Assembly (NCBI GenBank): GCA_008508345.1
Contig: QNGE01002697.1
Location: 41,763 to 105,762 of the forward strand
Origin: Paragonimus westermani
Taxonomy: Eukaryota > Platyhelminthes > Trematoda > Plagiorchiida > Troglotrematidae
Direction of reading: 5' to 3'
DNA: 64,000 nt
A program made the position numbers and the translations under genes. Within the stretch, counting starts at the first letter, position 1, and every line of letters starts with the position of its first letter. Under the pieces are notes generated by a model that was given only the letters and a program-made list of their open reading frames with translations, was not told the origin of the DNA and ran no database searches. Shown one piece after another: positions 25,150 to 35,411 of this stretch.

Positions 25150-26310
25150 CGTTATACTGTGTGTAAAATTTTCCAAAATTATAGCTGGAAACAAACATAT
25201 TTAAATACTCAGTTCTAATTTCAGGCGAGAATTTTCTCAGAGATCGATGGAATGATTATGAGAAGTTCCCTAGGTCCACTCCTTGAGGACTTTTTCGTTA
25301 CCTATGTAAAAAGCAAAGTGGACCACTATTTCGCGACCAGCGCGGTATATCGGAGATATATGTACGACTTTACCGTGATCGCCGACACTAAACAATAAGA
25401 CGGTACGTTAGGAAAAAAACTGATTTGTAGTCACACGGAATTACGAGTTACGTTGGAGCTAAAAAAAGGTTCGCTTTCTGCTGTTTTTGGAGGTAATGAT
25501 CTATCGCAGAGCTTATGGTACCGTAGGACACCCGACCTACCGAAAAGCTACACAGACGTGGCAGCACCTGCACTAAGACAGTTTTGCCTCGGTTCAGTAA
25601 AAACGGGGTTTAGTAAGGACCTCAACGGATCAAGACAGGAAAATTTTGCACAGCTAATACAATCGACGGAGAGTACCATCCCCTTGAAGACACCACTAAG
25701 AACAAACGGTTATCCTCAGTGGTTTACAAGACGATCCAGCAAACCACCAATCTACAGCCAAACCGTCCATTTAGTTAAACCGAAAACTAAATTCATTCGA
25801 ATTCCTCTCAAGAACGACGATGTCTGTTCACTCCTGGAACATCGATTAGTTTCCGCTGTTAAACCAGCTTTTCTGCGCGATCAAAGTGGGGCTCAGTGAC
25901 GGTATCAACAAAATGCCAACACTTGCCATCAAGGGCCACATTCATCTCGCAACATACGTGACAATCTTTGTGTGGGTGTAGTTCCACCGAAATGTGAGTG
26001 ATGGAGAGGCAGTTCCAAGTCGGGATAGAAGAGCATTTGCCTGAGTGGGTTCGCAACCACGTCAGTCAACGCGTTGGAATTTGTGTGCATGATGTATGAT
26101 GAAAGTCATTCACACATGACACCGACTTCATTCGTTGCGCGTCCTGTGCTGGAGACAAATCACAATAGTGGCAATCCGTCCGTATTCTCAGTCATCTTCA
26201 TGCAACGGACGAAACGCCTACTCCACTTTACCGAGGCAACTGAGATTGAATGACTGGAGCTGCCGTTGTGCGTGGTAAAGGAGCTGTTTATTAAAATAGC
26301 ACTATCTTGT
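25150..26310 (+). mobile_element. Penelope-like element, 5'-truncated and dead (copy A)
   Basis: In order: an RT stretch from 25225 (IDGMIMRSSLGPLLEDFF, the IDG-MGSPLGP-type block), RT motif C at 25348-25368 reading YRRYMYD, the post-RT region from 25453 (LSQSLWYRRTPDLPKSYTD), the linker NGYPQWF near 25700, then degraded GIY-YIG sequence (RQFQVGIEEHLPEWV in a shifted frame) and the C-terminal LELPLCVVKEL before 26310. The order RT, linker, GIY-YIG is specific to PLEs. The first Asp of the catalytic pair is Tyr, and stops (25216, about 25393, 25897) and frameshifts break the frame. A central part is almost identical to copy B at 40.7 kb. The 3' UTR and tail are missing or unrecognisable. Confidence 0.85.
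25453..25899 (+). pseudogene. PLE fragment: post-RT and linker segment, 148 codons
   Basis: This is the longest uninterrupted frame of copy A, opening at a TTG with no ATG, so it is a relic and not a gene start. Residues 20-32 correspond to the RT thumb region after motif C. TNGYPQWFTRR and KFIRIPLKNDDVCSLLEHRL match the linker that precedes the GIY-YIG domain in PLEs. The stop at 25897 marks a frameshift: the expected continuation (LSDGINKMPTLAIKGH) is in the next frame. The same break occurs in copy B. Confidence 0.75.
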
Positions 26311-28230
26311 TAGTGCTTGTGGTTTTCTTTCTTATTTCTCATACCTGGACAGGACACCCTCCGTAAGAGATAGTTTTATGTATGGTTTATAATTTTCATT
26401 TCTGCAATAGAACAATATAATAATAATAATGTAATGTAACACTACTAACTTGTCTTTTCATTTTCGTATTAGTTGAGGCTACTGCTTGTGTTGCAATCTA
26501 CTACGGTTCTTCAATGAGCTTGTGACATTAAATTACTAGAGCAGTATCCCGATGATGAGAGCCAACAATAGTAGACTGAACTACGATGTGAAAATAAGAA
26601 TAACATTACTGAGGCATTCAATCCACAGAACTGAGTCTAGGAAGTAATTCAACATGTATACACACTGAGATGTTACAACAGCTTTCATCACGCCCAAGAT
26701 GTGGTTGTAAATGACTTCGACAAGTTAGACTAAGTGCGCTGAGACTCCGTCAACCAATTTCAAAGAACAAGCTACCTTATCAAATTTTTTTCGGGCATTT
26801 ACACTGAACAAACACTTTAAAGACTACTTTCCGTAAATGAGCTATGGGAGGAAGTTTGCATTAGTGCCTTGCAGAGATCCATTTTCCCCAGAGAGTTGTG
26901 CGCGTTTTGCATGCCAGCAAACGCTGATATAATTCAAATTATATTCAAATCAACCAATACTTTACCAAGGCAACCTTGTAAATCATGTTCATACTTTTGA
27001 TACGGAGACCCGCCTTGATCTGCCAAGGAGTGAGACCATTAGCGGACACTTCACGATAAGTGTGGTAAATCTGGACATTTGGCTCCAGCTTGTTAATCGA
27101 ATTTTTGCCTACACTCAAATCTCCAAGCCATGTGGCAACCAATGATAATTGTCAGTACATCAGCAGAGCTAGGCCTTGTGTATAATACGAGGTGGAGCGT
27201 TGCACCAGATAGATGTCAATCTCCAAAATATTCTATACATCTGGAAGTCACAGATCAGTCCGCTGACGTAGAGATAGATGCTATAGAGTTGACAACGACA
27301 GTCGGCATCGTTCCTTTCACAAATGTTTGCATGTTAATCGATTTTGCGAACGTACAGCATCGCGGAATTGCATTGCGCTTATTTATTGCGATAGTTAGAA
27401 CTAAAAGTTGTCATTGTGTAGTATTTCTGGACTGCCCAGATCTTTATGGTTAGAACCAATGACGTTCAGGTATGTCAGACATCGTCAGAATTGTAACAGA
27501 AAACTTAAAAATTAAGCGGAAGACCGAAACAGAGCAATTTTAAAGTGCGAAACCAAGAGTAAACGATTAGTTGCATTGTTACCTCTTCTTCTGTTCATTT
27601 GGCTCGTTGTCTAGCGCTGAACCAATCAGACCACTACTTGTTACTTGCATGTGCTGTGGTCATCAATCAATAATCATGTCCGATTTCTACAATACTAATA
27701 TAGGTATAATGTAGTTATAAGTGCGTGGCAATATGTCACGAATAACAGCTTATTACTATGTTTGATCTTTCTTCCTTTATCAGTTAGGCGTAAAGTTCAG
27801 GGGTAGTGCGAAGCCGTCAATTCTGAATAATGAGAAACTGACATCACCAACAGAACCATCAACGAGTGATCAAGTAAGCCTTCATATTGGACCCAACGGG
27901 ACTGGAAGTGGGGGGCGGAAACTAAAAATCTCGAACGGAATGTAAAAAAAAGGAAAACTGACTGGTGCTGTTTATTGCCATCAGTGGGCGTAAGCTAGAT
28001 TCGGTATTGAAGAGTATGGCCTAACTGAACGCAAAAGCACAACTGTCATTCGGCTAGCTGATGGAATTGACGTTGCCAAGATTGTTGTTCTCTAAAGTAA
28101 ATACCAAAATCTTACGGAATTTCGTTCATTCATATGTTCAGCTACAGCTGTGAATGCCAGCGACTTGTTATTTAGATGACAACCTGAAAAATCACTTCGG
28201 AATGATTAACTACTAATGTCAATGATACAG
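26311..28230. other. No recognisable gene
   Basis: The frame 27130-27453 (plus, real ATG, 107 codons, ending LDCPDLYG) has mixed composition but no motif and chance length. Short TAA-type runs lie near 26418-26430. Confidence 0.4.
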
Positions 28231-28355
28231 ACGGTCGACAAAAATGGTTGGTCAGTCGACCTGACTTTAAAATAATCCGGAACATATGTGAACTAAAAGA
28301 TGATATGAATGCCGCTACTGCTAGTTTGTACGACATCCTAGACCAAAAGATCAAG
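28231..28355 (+). CDS. Possible internal exon of an unidentified gene
   Basis: An AG acceptor with a weak pyrimidine tract precedes an open stretch that translates to 41 residues including KWLVSRPDFKIIRN and LKDDMNAATASLYDILDQK. Its charge pattern and lack of low complexity look like a genuine helical protein segment. It ends at GTGCGC (28356), or with a better donor at GTAAGA (28368). Both leave phase 0, compatible with the next candidate exon at 28650. No family is recognised. Confidence 0.4.
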
Positions 28356-28649
28356 GTGCGCACTCACGTAAGAAGTCAAAAAATAATCAATTTTCCACGA
28401 TTTATTTGGCACTCAACCCTCAGTCATGGACCAATTAAGGTGAAAGGTCGCTTGTCATGCCGTAGGTCACACCCACAAACAGCCTACCTATTCTGTAGTG
28501 GTATGCACCATTCATCTATTAGGTCTTGCCATACAGTGGTGGTATGCAACTGTCGGGAGCAACATCTAAGTTAATCTAGAGAGTCAAGTGCTGGAAAGCT
28601 GTAATTTCATTCCGGGGATCAACCTGGACGGTTCTCTGCCGTGTATCAG

Positions 28650-29443
28650 TGCATGGCTTTCCGGATTTTGTCACAACCGTGTTTCATAGTCGGTTCCAAC
28701 CGTTTATGGGAGGGAGTTGGATATTTGGTTCTTTGTCTGAGTCCAAAGGCAGAGTTGGTCCCACAACTGCCACCCTTCTTGAGCGATCCTTTCGAATCTT
28801 TGTCGAAGAAGGAACGAGCTGTTCTGGTCAACCGAAGGAAAATTTTGAAGTAGTGAACTCAAAGTCTGTTGATGACCTACGGTTGTTTATTGCCCGATTG
28901 CCGAAAATCGCTCTTGATGAGGACGCTTGTGTTGATCGCATCTTGGCTCGATCAGCAGAATTCAGCCAAATGACGATCAGCTTTGAAGTCGAAGTCATTA
29001 TGGAGAATGGTCTTTTTGTATGTCCTGCCTTGTTGGATAATTGGCGCTATCCTCCGGTCAGCTCATCCTCCCTTACGGATGCCCAACGTATGACTGCGAA
29101 AGAACTCATGACATCTTTCCGGAAAACGCAGCCCATTGTGGGCATCCATGAGGACTGCGCCGATGCCCCTGAATCGTCATGGGGTGTACCCGAATGGATT
29201 TTGGTTGAAACACCTATGTGGGGCAAAGAGGAACACGATCTTGCTGTCGAACTGCGGCATCTTGAGGCTCATTGCGAAGTTCCAGTGCTGGAAGAATTGC
29301 CTGGAGCAGGAGTCCATGAACAGCCAAATTTAAACGGATCTGCGAATCGGAGACATAGGAATAGTTCCACCTATCATGATCCGTTCACTTCGCGTCGTCA
29401 TTCATTTTGGCATCAGGAGGAAGTCTTGCCATTCTGGGAGTAA
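28650..29443 (+). CDS. Candidate terminal exon or broken gene, unknown product
   Basis: A fair acceptor (TTCTCTGCCGTGTATCAG) ends at 28649. Phase 0 gives a coding-like frame (PQLPPFLSDPFESLSKKERA) that stops at 28851-28853. The frame one base on is open from 28580 to a TAA at 29441-29443, about 264 codons from 28649, far beyond chance, and its later part (VNSKSVDDLRLFIARLPKIAL, ALLDNWRYPPVSSSSLTD) is clearly protein-like. Either the gene uses the long frame throughout, or it carries a one-base indel near 28845 and is a pseudogene or has an assembly error. There is no signal peptide or membrane segment. The tail is Arg/His/Ser-rich. I do not recognise the family. Confidence 0.55.
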
Positions 29444-32400
29444 ACGTTTCACAATAGCTTAACTATGTTTTTTTACTGGATACGAACCATATGTTATATA
29501 AGTAAAACGTGTCAAACATCAAACCCAACTTTTTATGAAGTGTCGAATATTATCTCGTGGACTGTGGTAGCGCGTGCACAATGCTGTCAGCAAACCAGTA
29601 GAACAAAGTATACCTGCTTCGGTTAACTCAAGGAGTGAAATAGTACGGCAGTTCACCTAGGATCCGTGGTGATCATGAACTGATGCTGAACCCAAGACTC
29701 AGAGGACCCCCACTGAAAACCGATTGAACAGAGTGTTTTCTGAAAAAAGCCGCATGGTGATATACGTGGATCTACAAGTTCCATTTGAGTTGGATTCTCG
29801 GTCATTCGCTAAAATTACTCCGTTTTTCAGATTGCTGCAATACAACCTTCTACGGTTTGGATTCTACGTCTCAGTTGGAATAACCCCGACAGTGATCGAT
29901 GGGATAGTTGGCGCTACCCAGCGTCACTTTTGACGTCCTCAACCAGAAGCGAGTTGAAAGCTGCAGTGGTTTACACAACCATTGAAATCATGAAGGCAAA
30001 AGTCTGGATTGCTGAACGAAAGGTTTTATTGGCGTAGAGACAACCGCTTCGTGCAAGGCATTGCACAATGGAAGGACGTGATACAACGCTCCCATTCGAC
30101 TCTTTTTGGCAGACCTGTGTAAAATTATGCGTACGGAACAGAAGAGCAAAGATGCACGGTTTTAACATGTCATCGTTCATTAGTACAAGCTCCAACATAT
30201 ACGGGCATAATTTTAAAACGAGGGTAGGCACGCACTACTACGTGAACAGATATAGCAGCTTATACTGGTGTGAATGTAAGCATCAGACAATTTTATAGAA
30301 CTGCTTACTAATTATGGACAGTGACGTTAACTACTTCTCTGACATGATGGTCTAGCAGGACATCAAGCCAGTGGCCGAGAGTCCTATAAATATTTGACAT
30401 GTCCGGGAAAATTATCAGGGATTCAACACTTTGATGATAGTCAGTTAAACGTACCTAAGAATGCAATGAATTTTGACTTCTCAACTTTTTGATGCGCTAG
30501 TGGACTTTGTTATTCCCTTCACGACGACGGCGATGGATTCCTCAACCGAACAGTGGCCTTCAAATTCAGCGTAACGATTGTGCCAACAGTACTCAGGCGA
30601 GTAAAACTACGATCAACTCCCTGTCCTTCAGGTTATGTACACAGCTTCTACATCGTAGGTTCAGAGGACTCTAACAGCAATTGTTGAAGGTAATATTGCG
30701 TATACGTAAATCAATACTTCATGAAATCAATCAAAATTGGGTATTCTGCTAGTATTATTCTGGGCGCAAAAATCAGAATGTTACAAATGACCCCCGACCT
30801 TCCTGTTCACTACAGTTCACGAAATAATCAGTGGCTCATTCATATTTTGGCAGCAGCTGCAGTGGGAAAACTAGGTTCATCGTCGACCACTGAGTAGTCA
30901 TTAATACGCTGAGTTTCAGCAGGCAACACCAAAATTTGCGAAGAGTTATCGGACACCGTGAACACCAGTGAGCTCAAATGGATTTGTAATTATTTTCTAA
31001 CCAGCCATATATCCTCTAATTGCCATTGAGTTCGTAATCCCAGATAACGAAAACTGTTGTGGTGAACATTAACATGCATGTCACGTTCGGTCACACACTA
31101 GTAATGTGTTGTGGGAGGAACAAACATAACGTAAGTGTGTCGGGCTATAGCATGCGAAGACTACTGTACGGTCATGTGGTAAGCTGTACAATAAGAGCAC
31201 ACAGCTGTAAGCAGGTTACTGATCAGGAAGATCACATGACCAACCCCCATTAGACTTTAGCAAATGAACGGCTACGGGCTCACTGATGTGTCATGAATAA
31301 TGAATCCTAAACGTTTCTTCTACGCAGACGCACACGCGCACACACTTACTGCTTAAGTGAACACGCTTTGATGTCTCCAACAACGTTTGAAAGTATCTCA
31401 GAGGATGTACATTATTATTTTCGAAATGCTGGTCCGCTGTCTACTGGTTCACCACCGTTGCTAATCATAAGTTATTTGTCCTTGGCTTAAAGTGAACCAA
31501 CTTTACTCCGCCCTTCCAAAAACAAAACATGACCCAATCATTACGATGACCGGCTGATCGTCAAGTTACTCTGCTACAATGCGTTCCCTACCCGCTCCAG
31601 GTACCACGAGACTCAATGAAGATTTCCATCGCCATTTCAGCCCTTCCCATCAGTTATTTTCACGTACAGGGTTTTCCAGCCGTGTGGTGATACGATTCAG
31701 ATAGTGCAGTGATGTGACACATAAATCAGAAAACAAACATTATTTGATAGTTAACTCATCGTACAACAAGCAGACTCCAACAAACACAAGTCAGGGTTTT
31801 TGGTGAGCTAACGCCAATGAACCTTAAGCACAACATTAAGCCAGTCGCCAGGGAAACCCACTGGCCATGAAAACTCTTGCTGACCTTACGGATTCAAGCA
31901 TGTGCAAAGATGGTTGGATACCATTCTTGGTGATTACTACTGGAACACTGATATTTTACAGAATGTACCTCAAACTAGTAAAAATGTTGTAGATTTATTA
32001 TGCAGTGATGAGTGAAGCTATGGTATCTCTGCCAACTTACCCACATTGGTGTTATTGGTCTGTAGTCAGTTTACATCTGAAAGATAACATGAAAGGGTAC
32101 GGTGGTACTAGGGATGTAAATTTCACCTTGAATGGATTTTAAGAGTTCGGGAATGTCAGTGGTGTTCTCACAACACTACCCGACGCTAAGTTATGCTCTG
32201 CTGAAACGGCGAATTTCTTAGAATCGCCGAGCAATAAACTCGCTTCTTATATCGATCTGCTGTCAATTGTGTCTGTATGCAGGTTACTTCAATTGAGCGG
32301 AAACCAAATTATTGAAATCGGTAAGGTTAAATTTTGTCGGCATTAAATCTGTTGTTTAAATGGAGGCAGAACGTTTATTTTCTATCTCTGTACACCCAAT

Positions 32401-33548
32401 AAATAATACGGGTGTATATTGCGTTTGATATGGATTTTCAACCGAGAAATGGGAATCTTCCATAAATGAAAATGTCCACTGTACTGAAATTTTTTACTCG
32501 ACGGAAGAAGTGGCTGCTCAAACCCGTTCTCGAACAATCACGTTTAGTTTGCGATTAGGACAAGTGAAAACCAGACGGTTTCCGTTTTGGTAATGTAATG
32601 TCTCTGTTTCCCTGCCCAATACAAACGAGAACGTTTAGCGTGACTCCCACCCATCTGAGCTCTAAGAGTGGATTTCTGATTGGATGACGCTGAATCCTTT
32701 GTACGCCGAACAATTACATTACTTTCATCGCCTTGCCCGGAATGCGGCTGGTATGCCCACCGCCGATCGTTCTCAGACCGCTTCATCAGACAGCGTGCAT
32801 TGATTTGGGTTTCTCCGACCGGTGTAACAAAAAGATGTTTGATGTATATTCTAAACACAGGTTAAAACACAACTTACACACCGGGACAAACTCCACAACA
32901 TGTTCAACCTTTCGGCAGTGTCCCTCTCACTACTTGGATTGACAGCAGTCACTTCTCCATCAGCCGAGCAAATTTTAATTAGAATGAGTGTACCAGGTTT
33001 TGTGTAAGTTGTACTTATATTAACATAATTACAAAAAGGTGGCACAGAGTAGCTGTAAAAGGCGTATGGTCAATGCAGGATTTTATGGTACTATCAAACT
33101 GTGCCAACGCTTGTTGATCTCATGTATGTCAGGTGCCTCAACAGCCAGGTAGGCGTTACCATCTCTTCAACGTCATGGTCACCTAACCGAGCTTCCAATG
33201 GTGCGGTTATGATCCCGCCATAATTGTACTCTCGTTCCGCGTTCTGAGCAACATATGAAAACAGAAACCTTTAACAGTCCAAAATAGGTGGTTGAGTGAA
33301 TGAAGGGGAATCGGAAAACTGTAGGTTTCAAGGGATGTTGTCATGCTTTACTTGAAAAATCAAAAGACAACATACAGAAGAAGCAAAGAGGGGAAAGAGC
33401 AGTCACTTTAAGACAGCAGAAAGTATTAGTTTTACGACTGAACGTCAACGAACAAAGTTGTTTCCCGATGTTTACAGCGTAACTTAACTCCAGTGTCTTC
33501 ATAAGAACTAGGCAACTGACACTATCCAAAACCACATACTGCCATCGC
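29444..33548. other. No recognisable gene
   Basis: No AATAAA was found just after 29443. Remaining frames are short and unassigned. Confidence 0.45.
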
Positions 33549-33670
33549 TGTCATCATCATCACCATTAGTGGTCTGCACTAGTGCTTAACCGCCGTACAA
33601 TCAAACAGAGAAGTCAACCCCCACCGAGAAACGAAAAAAAGGAAAAGAAGGGGAATTAAATTTAAAATAT
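33549..33670 (-). mobile_element. 3' end of a PLE-type element
   Basis: On the minus strand a pyrimidine-rich stretch (CCCCTTCTTTTCCTTTTTTTCG) is followed by a segment with GCGGTTAAGCAC and ACCACTAATGGTG, and ends in a short (ATG)n tail (CATCATCATC on the plus strand at 33549). The same order, C/T-rich run, GTGTGGCAGT-like segment, CCACTAAT, ATG tail, occurs at 54.9-55.07 kb and after PLE copy B at 41.4 kb. No coding remnant was recognised upstream. Confidence 0.5.
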
Positions 33671-34150
33671 AATGTATCTAAACCTAAAACTTCAACACTA
33701 AAGTGCATCTATCAACTCAATCAAAAATGGAATTAACGGTTCATTAGCAAGGCAACTTTCTTACGGTTTTAGCTGCTCCTTGTCGTCAAGTGCGCTTACG
33801 TCAGAAGCACCACGGACTATTAACAGCTAAATCCCCTCATTGAGCCGGCTAGCCACCATCTCTCACGAAGCCACCCTTAGTGAGTGATAGACATCCCTGT
33901 TGGGCTTAACGATCACGTGTATACGGCTGTTGAGGGACCTGCGATACCTTAAGGCTGCGGAACTTGATCGTTCAGATTAGATCGCTTGAGCTATCTTCAG
34001 GTGTCTGACCATCGATGTTTGCGTTCTATCGTTGAGGTCGTTGAGGTAGTCAAAGTGGAACTTGTGTTATCTGCTGCACAAATTGGTCATGCTGGGTGGG
34101 GTTATTGATCACCCCGTTAGTGCGGACCGCAAGTTTCTCCAATGATTTCT
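33671..34150. other. No recognisable gene
   Basis: This may be further minus-strand element sequence, but neither a frame nor a motif confirms it. Confidence 0.35.
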
Positions 34151-34154
34151 TTCA

Positions 34155-34255
34155 GATCATGTATAGTATAATGTATATGATACACTATACATATAATGTA
34201 TAATATAGTAACATACAATATGTAATATGTATGATATAATACATGTTATAACGCA
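34155..34255. repeat. AT-rich low-complexity patch
   Basis: Overlapping TATA, ATGTAT and ATATAAT words over about 100 bp without strict periodicity. This is simple sequence; no promoter is implied. Confidence 0.8.
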
Positions 34256-35081
34256 GTTGACCATCTTCCGTTCGCATGCATTTAAGAATCTCATTGTACG
34301 TTGATGGACATAGATTATATGAAAAATCGACAGCTGAAGTGATCGTTAACGTGATAAAAGGTGAGTAGATCTTGTAGCTTTATCTGTAGCTGACGATAGC
34401 GTACTCAAGGATATTACACCCAACAACAAGCTGAACAGGCTGTTGATAACATGATGTATTCCGCAACGCAAGCAAGAAGACGGGAATGGTAGCACTATAT
34501 ATACACATATATATCATTATGTCTTTCCGAAGTGTTCTGTGGGAATAACTCCAAATTATTTGCTGAGTGGTTCCATTTGTTGGTTTCAGTTGGGCACGCA
34601 ATTAACCAGCTCGGTTATTTAGAATTCCTATTATAACAAACCCTCGTAATGTTTCACTACTATTCTACCTGGTCACTTCATTAACATACCGGTTTTGCTC
34701 AAATATATGCTGATCACAGTTTGTTCTGTTACCCGTACCGAAGCCAAAAGGCATTAACCGTACAGCAAATCACACAGTCACTTTCTTAGCTGTTATTCAC
34801 AGACCGTTACAATTGTCCCAACCTAATGGAACCACAGTTCGTAATTCTATGAGCTGTTTGAGATAGCATGTTCGCTGTAGCGTGTTGCATCATCTCTTAT
34901 CCAACTGGTAGAAAGAAATGGTGTCCAGAAAGTTCCAGGGTTCACAGTTGTTCCATGTTCTATCTAGTGAGAGGATATCGACAAATAAACAGTTTGCAAT
35001 ATTGTTTTCGTGATCTCAAAAGACAGAATGAACGCAGACATTATTTTGCACGACTAATATTTCATCATAGCCGCTGCTAGT
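34256..35081. other. No recognisable gene
   Basis: Short frames only. A TATA-rich run lies at about 34496-34512. Confidence 0.4.
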
Positions 35082-35376
35082 AGTGGTCAAGAAACATGGA
35101 GACCTTGACTGCTCCATTGAGCAAAGTGGGCAAGCATCGCCTGCCTGGATGGGGTCTTCGTGATCACATGAACCGCTGGTTAGAGACGCTATCCGAGATG
35201 GGGGTGTGTCGCAGTCAATAGCGTACCTGTATCCATACCATTTCTAGTTCTTCCGCTTAGTCTTCTTTAATCTTTGTTGACCTTCGTAGTAATGTCTCCT
35301 TCTAGGATATTCCACGTCAGTGTTGAGGTGAGCGGCGGCCCGAGCCACAGTAACTTTGATCAGGCTCATGGCTGTT
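35082..35376 (+). mobile_element. 3' fragment of an RTE-clade non-LTR retrotransposon
   Basis: A frame from 35096 to TAG 35219-35221 encodes KHRLPGWGLRDHMNRWLETL, the conserved C-terminus of trematode RTE reverse transcriptases. About 155 bp of 3' UTR follows, including CTCATGGCTGTTATGA directly before the ATG tail. The same end is found in the longer element at 51.4-52.6 kb. This copy is severely 5'-truncated, typical of target-primed reverse transcription. Confidence 0.85.

Positions 35377-35410
<34 letters not shown>
35377..35410 (+). repeat. (ATG)n microsatellite, tail of the RTE element
   Basis: About eleven uninterrupted ATG units directly at the 3' end of the RTE fragment. RTE elements commonly end in a short tandem repeat rather than poly(A), so this is the element's tail and not an independent microsatellite. 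Confidence 0.95.
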
Positions 35411-35411
35411 G

